From: Solanum dulcamara
Taxonomy: Eukaryota; Streptophyta; Magnoliopsida; Solanales; Solanaceae
Length of the DNA: 64,000 nucleotides
Reading direction: 5' to 3'
Assembly (NCBI RefSeq): GCF_947179165.1
Contig: NC_077238.1
Coordinates: 37,561,793 to 37,625,792, forward strand
The notes under the pieces are model-generated. The model was not told where the DNA came from and made no database searches. It saw only the letters and a list, made by a program, of their open reading frames with translations. The number at the start of each line of letters is the position of its first letter. The first letter of the stretch is position 1. Positions 47,382 through 58,975 of this stretch are shown here, piece by piece. The translations under genes and the position numbers were made by a program.

Positions 47382-47703
47382 ATCCAATCTGTAATAAACA
47401 GCAAATTCTAAAGTATGTGTTCTAAACCAGAAATTAAAATCAGTAAAGAAAACAAAATCTGTAACAAAAAATAGAAATAATATTGATAATAGGAAAATCG
47501 AGCCCAGTGTATCGGTATCAAAAACAATGGTGTTAGCGAAACATCCAATCTGTAATAATCAGCAAATTCTAAAGTATGTGTTCTAAACCAAAAATTAAAA
47601 TCAGTAAAGAAAACAAAATCTGTAACAAAAATAGAAATAATATTGATAATAGGAAAATCGAGCTCAGTGTATCGGTACCAAAAATAATGGTGTTAGCGAA
47701 ACA
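47382..47703. repeat. 161-bp tandem duplication
   Basis: Two units at 47382-47542 and 47543-47703, both starting atccaatctgtaata and ending gtgttagcgaaaca. They differ at only a handful of positions, so it is recent. It seems to lie at the edge of the copia-like LTR. Confidence 0.93.
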
Positions 47704-48300
47704 CTCAGTGGGAGAAAAGTATACTAAAATATTAGACTTAGTTGTGTAGAAGAAAAAGAAAGAAGAAGTAGTTCTCAAATTTCGTAGTGAAAAGTTTGAG
47801 GGATCACATGTATTATCGCCATGAAGTACTATCTCTGAAAGTTTACAACCTTCCAGAACAATCACTTAAGATCAAATGGTTGTTTCTGAAAGGTCGCAAA
47901 CTTTCAGAACAATCTTTAAAAATGGTGAAAAATTTAAATAAATCAGGGATAGACTGAATCGGATCGCGGGTCCTATTTGGAACTAGTACGTTAGGGTTGG
48001 CTAATTTAATAATTAATTAAAGAATTAAAGAAAAGTTTTTCCAAAAATAATCTCTCTATCAATCATTTTTCGAAGTCGAAGCCGAATTCAAATTCGAAGT
48101 CAAAACTGAACGAGCGACGACGACAGCGCGAGGAGGTCCCTCCTTCCAACATTTTTAACAAGTAGAAGTGTTTCCTTATTTAAACACTTGAACTTTTTTC
48201 TTTTCACAGCCAATGAGAGAGAAACGTTTTTCACTAAAATATAAGGGACACTTCACATTCCCATCATTTCCCATTTATTCTTACTATATCCAACAAAAAA
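47704..48300 (-). mobile_element. Probable Ty1/copia-type LTR, minus strand
   Basis: On the minus strand there is a promoter-like block with gtttaaataaggaaac, then a GC-richer gacgac/tcgtcg segment, then two imperfect hairpins of the form ctgaaag..cgacctttcag (47836-47915). The combination resembles Solanaceae copia LTRs as I remember them. No PBS, PPT or partner LTR was seen, and boundaries are not fixed. Confidence 0.4.
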
Positions 48301-48486
48301 TATAAGCAAAAATTTTGAATTGATAACGTACATTTGGTCCTAATATTTTCACCAGAAAAGTTTCACCGTTCCCCAATATTTGTTGTTTTGAACCTGGATT
48401 TGTTTAAATGTATTTGACTTTTTGAAATAAATTACGAGGTCATTTGTTACTTTTTGTTATGACCAAAATCACCCCTTAGTTGTGAT

Positions 48487-49502
48487 TAGGGCCGTACAGG
48501 GCAAATCGATAAACCGCATCAAACCGACAAACTGAATTAAATCGGAAAAAAAACCCGACTAGTGGTTTGGTTTGACTTGGTTTGGTGTTTGGAAAAAAAA
48601 CCCGACCATTATAGGGTTGGTTTGGTTTTAACTAAAAAAAGTCAATCCGAACCCAAACCGACCCGATTATAGATATACTACTTTTAAATTATGTTATATA
48701 CATAAAAATATTTATTAAAATATAATTTATAAATATTTTTTTAAATTTTTTTCATAATTTTTGTTTTCTTTCTTACATTTAGATTTGAACTTTAGAAGCC
48801 CATCTAAATAATATACAAAAAAAAGTCATCTTATAAAGTTAAAACTTCAAACAGTGTTCTGCCTCCATCTTATTACATAAATGTACTACATTAAAAAAAT
48901 ATTTACCATTTATAATAATAATATTTTTTTCACTGAACACTTATAATACAATTATAATACAATTTTAATACATATTAGCGAGAATAATTTATAAAACTCA
49001 TGTAATACAACTTTTATTCATGGATAATTTATTTATCACATACTTTAATACATTTATAATACATTGTGTCAATTTCTTACCAAACAAGTATAATATATTT
49101 TAAAACACTTATAATATATTTATATTACATGCATAATTCACTTTTAATACATAGTAGATATATCATAATATTGCTAGATATTGCTATAAATCGTAATAAA
49201 TAAAAAATATCACTAAAATCAGTAATTATTTATTAAAAAAATATTTTTTCTAGTAATTTTTCCTTGATATTTTGTACTAGAACTCTTTTTAAGAAGCATT
49301 GCTCTGTGCTTTTTATTAGATACTATGAAAAACCCGAGAAACCCAAAAAAATCTGAAAAACACGAAAAAACCCGAGAAAAATTGATATCGAAAAACCCGA
49401 TTTTTATTGGTTTGGTTTGATTTATAGATTTAATAACCCGACACAAATAATTTGGTTTGATTTGTAAAAAATCCGAACCAACCCGATCCATGTACACCCC
49501 TA
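48487..49502. mobile_element. Non-autonomous hAT-like DNA transposon (1.0 kb)
   Basis: The ends are tagggccgtacaggg and the complement of ccatgtacacccctta-type sequence (right end tgtacacccctaat). They form imperfect terminal inverted repeats of the tagggGTGTACATGG type. Flanking 8-mers GTTGTGAT (48479-48486) and ATTGTTAT (49503-49510) agree at 6 of 8, suiting the 8-bp TSD of hAT elements. Subterminal regions are dense in aacccga/ggtttggttt motifs in both orientations, and the centre is AT-rich. There is no transposase ORF; the 92-codon minus ORF reaching 49497 is TIR-derived. Confidence 0.72.
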
Positions 49503-49510
49503 ATTGTTAT

Positions 49511-51097
49511 GGTATCCGACTAACCATAAGCCACTGGAATCAAGCATGGAATAATTAAACCACTTGCGCGAAGGCAAAAGTTAACCAAAGATGAATATCG
49601 GGAAACAATTAATATGTCTAACCTAATGAAAATATCACAAAAGGCTAATAAAACTATAACACAGAAGCAATAGAACACTAAACTTGACCAAGTTTCTAAG
49701 ACAACCTTCAAGACCTGGTGTTACGTTGTCACGAGGAAACTAGAAATGAAAATACAACTGTCAACTAAATACAATGTTTGACTAAGAAAAAGACATATAG
49801 CATCATAAAATATAGATTCCATGGCCACTGCGAAGGAAGGCATGTGGCATACGAAAGAATCTACTCAAACACATAGTTTGTAAGATTATTGAATTTACTT
49901 CATTAATCTAATAGTGTAATCACATTCAAAGACATATTACACCGTATAAAAAACAAAATCTATAATCACATACCTGTTACAAAAGTCTGTTCCCTTTTGG
50001 AGAAAAAATATTCACAAGAATCTTCAATAGAACTTTCAGAAATTGGAGAAGAAAGAATATGTATTAGCACTTAGAAGGTACTAGGTATGTGAGTTATGCG
50101 TGAACCATTAATAGGACATGAACAATATGGCATAGGATGCATGACCAATCAGAATGAGCATGAAACAACTTAAAAGTATTTGAAATATCATGAAAACTTA
50201 TGGTCAATGCATCATAAAACTTCATAGTAAACTTTTCATCTTTGCATATAACTTGAATGTGAATAAGACCTTTAACCGACATCTTAATACCATGCGAGAT
50301 ATAACTTAAAATACGATGTAACTCCCACATCTAGAAGAGAGAGACTACTTGCCAAGGTAGATTTCGTGAGAACAACTTTTAACTTTGTGAGCTATATATG
50401 GATTCACTAGCTAGGCCATAAAGGCAAACCAAAACTGAAGAAGAACCTTGATGAACTTGAAACTCTAGCTTGGAATTTGGAGAAGAACCTTGAGAGATTT
50501 CCTTAATCTTACCTTAGAAAATTTTGAAGAATGATTTAGAATAGGAGGGGAATTTGAAGGAATGGGTGTTTATAGGCTATGAACATGGCCATAAAAGTGT
50601 CTAGGTTCATTGAACTAAACTTAGAAAAAGACATCATTACCCTTCATTAAATTCAGAATTTGAACCCTACGAGTCAATTCCTACGACTTATCTTCAAGTC
50701 TACGAGTCGTAGACTTGAGTCGTACTATAGGTTTGAGAAAGAACCCTAAAATTGGGTCTCTGTAGTTGCATCTTTGAGTCATTTCTATGACTAATCAACA
50801 TGATTATGGTCACAGACCCAACTCGTCTTGCAGGTCTGAAAACATGCAAATATGAGCCTCTAAAGTTTTGTGACTAGTTGTCCTTACGACTCGTCAACAG
50901 GACTACGACTCGTCTTGTTGAGTTAAAGGAGCCTCTTCTAACTTTGGTCCTGGGCAAGCCCAAAGGATCACTATACAACTTTTCCTTATGAGTCGTAGAA
51001 GTGACTACGAGTCATCTAAGGAGTCGTAAACTCAGAGACAGTCACATTTTGAGAAATTTCCTTTTAGTTCCAACTTTTTAATTTTTAGGGTCTTACA
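49511..51097 (-). mobile_element. Family E LTR, minus strand
   Basis: The right end, gggtcttaca at 51097, is the complement of an LTR start TGTAAGACCC. Sequence from about 50330 to 50650 matches the complement of 5025-6550. The left boundary is uncertain; 49511-50080 may be its terminal part or unrelated DNA. It interrupts the MULE pseudogene at 51098. A 78-codon minus ORF (50094-50330) shows no family motif. Confidence 0.65.
50650..51045. repeat. Cluster of ACGACTCGTA-type motifs in LTR E
   Basis: About ten copies of tacgactcgt / acgagtcgta variants, including a perfect palindrome with 10-bp arms: CAAGTCTACG 50695-50704, spacer agt, CGTAGACTTG 50708-50717. The truncated LTR copy at 5011 has lost this part. 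Confidence 0.8.
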
Positions 51098-51123
51098 TAT
51101 TCTCAATTCAATACTTCTCCATA
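51098..51123 (-). pseudogene. MULE (MuDR-type) protein fragment, continuation
   Basis: Reads on the minus strand EKY*IEN and continues the frame that stops at 63469 (LKAVM). KAVMEKY-IEN fits the start of the plant MuDR DNA-binding region, where sequences of the form LATVMKNYAI are usual. Element F separates the two pieces on one side, and the family E LTR begins on the other. Confidence 0.72.
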
Positions 51124-51814
51124 TGTAATGATCCTCCAGGTCATTTTTGAATTAAAGTATTCATTTCATTATTTAAAGCATTCCTTTGGTGACCCCAAGT
51201 CATTTCTGACTTGCTGGCACTGACTGTTCGGTCACTTGGTCATTTGTTTAGGTTTTAGGCCCGTTTCTCTATTTTGGAGCTTTTATAACTTTAAAAGTTG
51301 ACTTTGGTCATAAATTCAGGAAGACAACCTCAAAAAAGAATTTTGCCAATTTTATCAGCTCCGGAATGGCCAAATTAAGATGGTAGTGCAATCGGCACGA
51401 GTACCGAGACAATCTATACGAGTTTAGGACTATTTGGTTTTTCTACCTTTGAAATTTAGCCTATAGTTGACTTTGGTCAACATTCTTGGAAAACGTGCTC
51501 GAATAAAAATTATGACAGCGTGATTAGCTTTCAAATGTCAAGTTTGGTATGGAATGATCCTTCTTTTGCTTCCCGAGTCTCCTGGTCTAATCTCAAGGCC
51601 CATTACAAAAATAGACTCAAAATGGAACTTGAGTGTGGGACCCACTTTTCATATAAATGACCTCGTATGGGAATTTTGAATACCCATTGAATTTGGAATA
51701 TCAAATTTGATGGGATAGCATATTTTATTTGCACTAACGGGATTTCGAATGAATCTCGAGCACCCCATCAGAAGATTTGGCATTCTAAGCTCTTTCTTGC
51801 ACCAGTTGTGTCTG

Positions 51815-51985
51815 GTGCCATCGCTTAAGCGACCCGTGATCATTAAAGTGAGTGCTTAAGTGACAAGAAGCTCGCTAAAGTGACCAGCCCTTTTGGGCAG
51901 GTGTTGCTTAAGCGACATCCCTGTCGCTAAAGCGATGCCCTCCTTTTAAGTGGGTGTCAATTAAGTGATTGCCGAGTGGTCACTT
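51815..51985. repeat. CGCTTAAGCGAC / GTCGCTAAAGCGA motif cluster, left LTR
   Basis: Roughly eight alternating copies of gcttaagcgac and tcgctaaagcga variants, several self-complementary. The right LTR has the same cluster at 61080-61290 with a different number and spacing of units. Confidence 0.8.
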
Positions 51986-53090
51986 TTATGAGATCTGAGG
52001 GTCGTTCTAAGACCCATTTTCCAGATTTGATATGTAATTTCAAACATGGTTTTCTCCTTTAATTCTTTGGCGATTTGGGCGATTCAAAATACTAACTTAC
52101 GTAGATTTTTGAGGGGATAGCAGTGCATGTTTAAAATTAGGAGTTGAGGCTTCCTTTAAGGTAATTTCTCCTTTTTCCTGCGTTTCTAGTGTTCTTGAGC
52201 CTGTAGTTGATCATGAATGCATGTTAGGTTTGGGGCCTATTTTATGTGTGAATTGTGTTCCTTTTTGGAATATGAGTTGGAGGTTGTAGTTGGAGTCTAT
52301 TCTCATAGTTAATTCCGTGAGTTACAAAGTGGGCCCCATAATTCCAGATTTTTGACTCTAAAATTGGCCTATCTCTGAATTTGATAATTTTAGTCTCATA
52401 ACAATCGTATTAAAATTGTGATTCTATTGTTGATAGCATGGCAGCATTCGAAGGCCGCTCGGAAGGTAAAACTTTGGTTTTGTGAGTTGGAGCTCGCACG
52501 TTCGGCCTACAAGTAGGCTATGAATTCCCCCTCATAAAACTGAGCCTGTTTAGGTAATTGTATATTTAATTATATGAGTTGGAGGGGTTGGGGTGTCGAG
52601 CATGCTAAATTTCTAGAATTCCTGTTTGAGGCTCTATTTTGGGAAATTGTTGGACTGTGTAAGCATGATTCTTCTCTTATCATTCATCCTCACCTTGTGT
52701 TTTTTGATTTTCCTGTGGTTATATGTTTGAAAGCATGATGGGCCTTAGTCTAAGCTTAAACTAGTGATTGACTTAGACTTATGCTAGTTTGGTGTCGGTG
52801 GGCCTTAGAATTTCTCCGATGTCATTTCGGACGGTTAGCTCCCTCTAGACTGATATAGAAGACTTAAGTCTGATAATCTGAGTTCTAGCTACACAATAAC
52901 ACAGCTTGTGACCTTACCTCCATAATGCCCTATTCTCCTATCGATCCTATATCTGTTGGTTCTTGATTATTGAGTGTCTTCTCAACGATTCGGGTTATAT
53001 TTGGTTGGAGGTGGAGTGGTGCATTGATGACACTCAATTTGGGGGTACTCCTCATAATGGACGGTTGGTCGCTGATTCTAATTCGGTTTA

Positions 53091-53350
53091 CTCCCCTAGC
53101 TACAGTTAATAGGTTAAAGTTTGTGGTCCGGCTTACTTATGTTTGGCTCCTTAGGTACAGTTACCCGATTTATGTCTGTGGTATAGCTTACTTGTGATCA
53201 GGCTCCTTAGCTAGAGTTACCCAGTTGAAGTCTGTGATCTAGATCACTTATGATCAAGCTCCTTAGCTACAGATACTCGGTTGAAGTCCGTGGTCTACCT
53301 GTGTTCGACCCTTGGCTACAGTTACCTGGTCGAAGTCCATGGACCAACAT
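53091..53350. repeat. 56-bp tandem repeat, left LTR of F
   Basis: Units start at 53091, 53147, 53203 and 53259 (exact 56-bp period), followed by a partial unit. Each starts ctccttagctacagttaccc and includes gaagtctgtggtctagc. Confidence 0.88.
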
Positions 53351-54187
53351 ACATATGGTTTAATTTCTGATTCCTGGATAAATCTTTGATTCAATGCCTT
53401 CATCTACCCTCAGCTTTGGGTTAAGGTATGAGAGCTTTGGGATGGTTCGGTGCAAGTCTGGGAAATGGTGATATTATAGGAAACCTTTTGGCTTTGTTCA
53501 TTTTACTTCAACTTTTCTTTGCTCCTGTTCGGGCTTATGGGGGTCTGTTCAGGTTGTTACCTTAATTGTGCACGAGTGTACCCATCCGATTTATAGGAGC
53601 CTAGTGGATTTAGTTATATTCTTTCTCTTTGATTGTTAAGTACGCTCGTGTACATACCTACATTTACTTCTTCCCCTGTCTTTGGTTATGGTCATTTACT
53701 CGCACCTCAGTTTAATTATTCTTATCTTGCTCAGTCAGTGTATGATGCCTACTGGGTACCTATTTTTTTGGTAATAATACTACACTCTGCATTTATTTTT
53801 TGTGATGCAGGTATGAGTACTTGCTATTGGTGTTGATTCAAGCCAACAGCGGTTGTGATCAGAGGCGATGGTGAGCACATTTCCTCCTAGATTTACCCAT
53901 CTCCCTCTGTATATAATTTTGCTTGTCTTTTGCTTTTTTAGATAGCTCTATTTCCATGGTCCACTTTTGGGACTTGTACTCTTTTTACTAGTAGCTCTGT
54001 ACATGTGACTTCTAGGTTCTGGGAGGGATCTTTTTGGTTTGTATATATTTAGTTGCTTTTGTCCGTTCTTGTATGCTTCTTTTATTTCTTTACTATTTTA
54101 CAATGAACTATTGATCTTCTACCCTGACATCCTATTACTTGTAGTTCTGGGATATGGGCCGACTTACCTATCGGTGGGTCATAGTAG

Positions 54188-57100
54188 TGTCACGACCCAA
54201 CCCCGTAGGCCGCGACTGGGTCTGATCTGGACTCCCCGTATACATATCTATCAGCTGTGGTCATATTAAACTGTAAATAAACAGTATCATATAACAAAGC
54301 CCCATTGGGCGATAACATTTTCATAAACCTGTAGCCCTTTTCGTTTGTACCACAACACGATAGGGCACGCAAGCCGACAAGGCTGCCATAACATAATAAC
54401 ATATATCATATATTATGTAGACCCAGCTGAATCAAACTGACATACACAACCCACATATACATGTCTGCAGACCTCTAAACATATAAATGACAACATATGG
54501 CAGGACAGGGCCCCCACCGTACCCCTGAATGGACAAAACAATTTTTATACATCAGTGGACAGTATCAAAAACTAGGCTCCGATATAATAGAGCCTCTTCC
54601 AGCTGAGCTACATAGAATCCTAAGCTGACGGACTCCCAAAACCTGCATCTGTACCTGCGGGCATAAACGCAGCCCCCCGAGAAAGGGGGTCAGTATGACA
54701 TATGTACTGAGTATGTAAAATGTAACATAATACACTGGAGGTATATCCAAAATAGAGAAGCAGGGGATAATATATCAAATCCAAAACCTGTACCTATACT
54801 CTGTGAATCAGGAAAGCATGCATGCTCAAGTCATACCATATAGACGGCCCTTTCAGGGGTCCGGTGAATCATATCTCTAGGACCATCATAGGTCCGGTGC
54901 CATCTCCACCTTATTACATCACATCATCATATATCTATACACATATCCTGGCCCTCTATTGAGGGGCTCAGTGAGTAATGCAGTGAACTGTGCACGAGAA
55001 CATATCCTGGCCCGGGACTCAGGGAAAGAAGTGTTACGATATACACGAGTAGAGTAGTGAGTAACTATATGCAATTTAAATCATTATTAGAGACTTGACC
55101 GCATAAGAAGATTAAAATTTTGTCGAAGGACTCGAGTAGTAGTGTAGTCATCTCGAGTGGCTTCTAAATGCCATTATGGCCAATATCAATTATAATCTCG
55201 GGGCTCCTAGACATGTACTAAAGTAAAGCCAAATCGCTCATGGAACCAGAAACATTTGTTAACAAATAGTCTGTAAGACTTGGAGCCTGTACATTTGTTA
55301 CCTTTTTAACATATAAAAGTTTCCAGGGAAATAGTTCGATTATTATAAAAGTCCGATATTCAGACGTAAATAAGAGATGCTAAGAATGGAGTTACCCCGG
55401 AACTCATATCATGTTTAACCTACAACTAAGACATGCCAGAAGAAGAAAGAGAATAAACTATATATAGTCTGTACTTTCCTTTATGGGATCTGCATACACA
55501 TATTTCATACCCGACCCATCATGGGGCTCGGTGAATCATTATGGCATCATAATCTCACTTTCGTACTAAATACGTATCAAGGGAAATGAGAGATAGCTTT
55601 CCACACACTAGTGTTTAACACGTAGAAGCCTTACTAGGCAATACTCAATCCTTGCAGAAATTCCAATACTAAGCAGTGGATAGGGGTTATGAGGCATACT
55701 TGGAGTTTTGGGAATGGAATTATCCCCATATTCCACACACAATTCACTTAAGGCTAAAACTTTCCAAAAGGAAAGAAAGATAGTTGTACGAACTTATACC
55801 AAAACATGCCAAGAGAAAGCTTTACATACCTTGTCTGAATTATTCCTTATCCTGTTTGCCTCGCCGTTCTTTGAACCTATTCAACATGAAGTAGTATGAA
55901 TATCAATGCCTTTTACTTTCCATCACCCTAGGTTACATCTTAGTAGTAATGGAATCTATTTCCTTAGTCGTTTCCCCGACTAGTTCTGTTATTCGCTAAG
56001 GCGTCGACGAAAATTGGGCAGCACCTCCCCTGTAATGTGCCCTATCCAAATTTCCAATTATGTCCCTAAGAACTACAGCCAACCAAAAACAACAACCTGC
56101 AGCAATTCATACCAACAATATACAACATAAACTCCAAACGACTTATTCAAAAATACGGTAGCACAATAGGGCGTCTAGCCTTTATTTTGTAACGCCTTTC
56201 ATTATACACAACGAGGGGTCGTGTGGATTCAACTAGCATCACCCTAACCCAAATTATAACATATTTAGGCCCTGCAACAAGACACCACACCCCTGCAGCA
56301 GCAACTCACAAGAACAACGCCTTACCTTGACGACAATTCGACTATAACGACTACAATTTAGTTTATTCCGAACGCCAAGTGTTCCAATGATATTTACACA
56401 CTTCCAGCCACCTATAGGGCGTGTAACATGGTCCATAACAACACCATAAATCTCAAATTTAGAGAAGAAACCTTACCTTACCCGAAATTGGATACAATTC
56501 GCCAAGACGCGCCTCGGAACTTCTCTAGACGTGCTGAAATTAGGAGGACTATTTGTATGGCTTCCTTGCTTCCCCAAATTGGAATTTTTGGTTTTAAAAC
56601 ACTATTATATAACCTTGTAACACCTCAAATAATTAATTCCCGGAACGAAACTCAGAGGCTCACCTTTTGGAGACCAAACCCGTAACCCTCTCTTTTTGGC
56701 TTTCTAAGTTTTCCTTCAACTTTTTCTTGTTTGTTCCAAGTGTAAAATTGAAACCATGGTTCCGTAGGCATCCTAAGACACATATATACACCTCCACATA
56801 TTTAAGGAACACTGTATATACTTAATTTATGGAGCAAAAGTGGAAGCTTACCCTTGTTTGCCTTGTTGCCGCCATAACACTCTCTCTTAGCCTTAGGTTG
56901 TTTTTTTTTCCTTTTGTTCACGTTTTTGGCTGAAATTTTGGATAAGTGAATGACTAAGAGTCATTTTAACATGTATATATGGGATGCCTTGGAGGTGACA
57001 CGTGTCAGCCCCTTAGGGTGACACGTGTCGAGCCATGATTGGCCACCGTATCATGCTGCCAACTAGGGGCTGTCACATGGAAGTGGGGCCCACCTCCCCC

Positions 57101-57527
57101 AAGTAGGTGGGTCACCTACTTGACCCCAAGCAGGTGGGTCACCTACTTGCTTGAGGTGCTGCCACGTGGCACTCCTCCATTGGCTGCCACGTGTCATTTT
57201 TTCTTCTCCCTCGTGGGTTCGTAATCTCGTCTTATTTTAAGAGCCTATGTAATCCCTGCTACGCAAGCTTGGTACGTAATCCAATAGCTTAAGTATGTAA
57301 GACTTTCAAGTTAGTAGCTTACGTAGGTAACTCGAGTCCTACGACTCATTACTTGGCCTCCAATTCCTTCCGGACTCTTATGATTTCATCTCCAACCTTC
57401 TCTAGTATGGGGTATCACATTCTTCCTTCCTTAGAGCCATTTGATAGTGTCGTAACTTAAGTGGCTCATATACTAGCTTCTAAGTAACTTAAGGGACCTT
57501 CCGAGTTCAAAGATATGGGGTGTAACA
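54188..57527 (-). mobile_element. Solo family A LTR, minus strand
   Basis: The plus strand starts tgtcacgacccaaccccg and ends agatatggggtgtaaca; 3340 bp. AGTAG at 54183-54187 repeats at 57528-57532. Removing the LTR and one AGTAG gives gggtcatagtaggtgccatcatg, collinear with the right LTR of F at about 63425-63450. No internal region is left. Confidence 0.96.
56971..57193 (-). promoter_or_regulatory. LTR promoter of minus-strand solo A LTR
   Basis: Reading right to left: CACGTG at 57188 and 57163, the palindrome CAAGTAGGTG...CACCTACTTG at 57100-57122, CACGTG at 57022 and 56999, and a TATA-like atatatac at about 56973-56980. The order and spacing are the mirror image of 7128-7337. It points towards lower coordinates. 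Confidence 0.65.
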
Positions 57528-57569
57528 AGTAGGTGCCATCATGACCTACTAAATCGACTTGTGACAAGT

Positions 57570-57581
57570 TGGTATTAGAGA
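57570..57581 (+). other. Primer-binding site of element F
   Basis: TGGTATTAGAGA, two changes from TGGTATCAGAGC, three bases after the LTR end at 57566. Confidence 0.85.
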
Positions 57582-57771
57582 TGTAGGTTCACTTTTCCTA
57601 TTTGTACAGAGATAACATCTTGTAAAGTCCTATGGATCAGCATAGAGACATCCGGGACTTATCTTCGGGAGGCTATAGGATGTCTTTAGGAATGTGTCTC
57701 TTTTGTATCATCGTCATATAGTTGTGTCTATTTGGTTTCTAGAAATCTCACTTGTTCCACACTTTTATAAG

Positions 57772-58467
57772 ATGGCTCACACGCACTTTGGAGGTAAAAG
57801 ACGACCAAGGGGGTCATACCAGGGCAGCAGCACCAGCTCAGGACCGAGAGCATACTCCAAAGACGGAGGTAGAGCCATAAGTAGCTCCAGCACATTAGCA
57901 GCCCAGCCACCGCCTGCGCCAGTCGCAACTGTGGACTCACAGGCGATGTTCGCCCAAATTTTGGCTTCTATTGGGGGTCTGCAGTAGGCCCCAGCTCCAG
58001 CTTCTCTAGTGCCACAAGAACAGCCTACACCAGAGGCATGAGTCGATCAGTAGCCAATGGCACCCGCCACTCAGCCGGATGAATTAAAGGGTGACATGTC
58101 GCTTAGGGAGTAGAAGATGCTCGGGGTGTTCCTTAGACTATCACCGTCGAGGTTTTATAGGGATGTGGGTGAGGATACCTACTCTCTTGCCGAGAGCGGC
58201 TTTAGACCTTGGGTATAGTGGAGTCAAAAGGAGTCGATTTCAATGCTTATCAACTAGATGGTCCCGCCCAAAAATGGTGGTATATATACATAGAGACCAG
58301 GTCAGTTGTATCCCCACCGGTGATGTGGGATTAGTTTTCAGAGACCTTGTTTGCCAGATTTATTCCCAAAAGCATTAGAGATTAGTTCCGAGATCAGTTT
58401 TCATAATTGAAGCAGGGCTCCATGACAGTATCTGAGATGTGTTTGGCATTGGTTTGGTTTATGACTG
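57772..58467 (+). pseudogene. Gag N-terminal and capsid remnant of element F
   Basis: Starts MAHTHFGGKRRPRG at 57772. A Ser/Ala/Pro-rich stretch ending in MFAQILASIGGLQ is stopped at 57987 by TAG. Beyond several stops and a frameshift the capsid-like retrotrans_gag region is visible at about 58330-58450 (RFIPKS, RDQFS, KQGSMTVSEMCLALVWF). The zinc knuckle, protease and reverse transcriptase are missing: the next bases are RNase H. Confidence 0.78.
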
Positions 58468-58775
58468 ATGCAGCAGGGCCGAGTTACTGCTTTTGCATTA
58501 AGGCAGCTTAAGCTGCACAAGTGAAACTACTCCACTAATGATTCAGAGTTGGCGACAATAGTTTTTGCACTTAAGATTTGGAGGCACTACCTGTATGGAG
58601 TTCGATAAGAGATTTACACTGATCACATGAGCATTTAGTAGATTATGATCCAGAGGGATCTTAGTTCAAGGCAACACCGTTGGATTGAGCTCCTGAAGGA
58701 CTATGACCTTTTTATTCTATACCATTTGGGCAAGGCGAATGTATTAGCGGATGCCTTGAGCCAAAGCAGTGAGTA
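58468..58775 (+). pseudogene. RNase H remnant of element F
   Basis: MQQGRVTAFALRQLK, then ELATIVFALKIWRHYLYGVR, then EIYTDH, WIELLKDYD and GKANVLADALS: the normal order of a gypsy RNase H. There are in-frame stops, among them TGA where a Trp or Lys is expected after HK and TAG for Gln in SI**IM. The domain begins abruptly after gag, so about 2 kb of gag-pol is deleted. Confidence 0.82.
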
Positions 58776-58975
58776 GGTGTAGTCTAGCCTTCCTTTCTAT
58801 CGTAGAGCGACCATTAGTTTTATACATCCAGTCCTTAGCTAACCGGATGATTCGACTTGACATCTATGATTCGCGATGTGTGTTAGCTTATGTGGGAGCT
58901 CATTCATTTCTATTAGACCGGATTCGCAACTGTTAGTTTGAGGATGAGGAGTTAGTTGCACTACGAGATCGGGTT

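Larger units (their letters stand above)
51124..57566 (+). mobile_element. 5' LTR of element F, interrupted by a solo A LTR
   Basis: Starts tgtaatgatcctccagg and ends cgacttgtgaca. The interruption lies 34 bp before its 3' end, between 54187 and 57533. The right LTR reads straight through this site (gggtcatagaaggcgccatcatg). It carries the 56-bp repeats and the cgcttaagcg motif cluster. Confidence 0.9.

Noticed and set aside
49219..49497. 92-codon minus-strand ORF ending near the hAT right end
   Set aside because: Driven by subterminal ggtttggttt motifs; no transposase motif.
52970..54269. ORFs of 64-77 codons with hydrophobic stretches in LTR F, possible small membrane proteins
   Set aside because: They are not conserved in frame in the right LTR (62201-63543) and overlap the 56-bp repeat.
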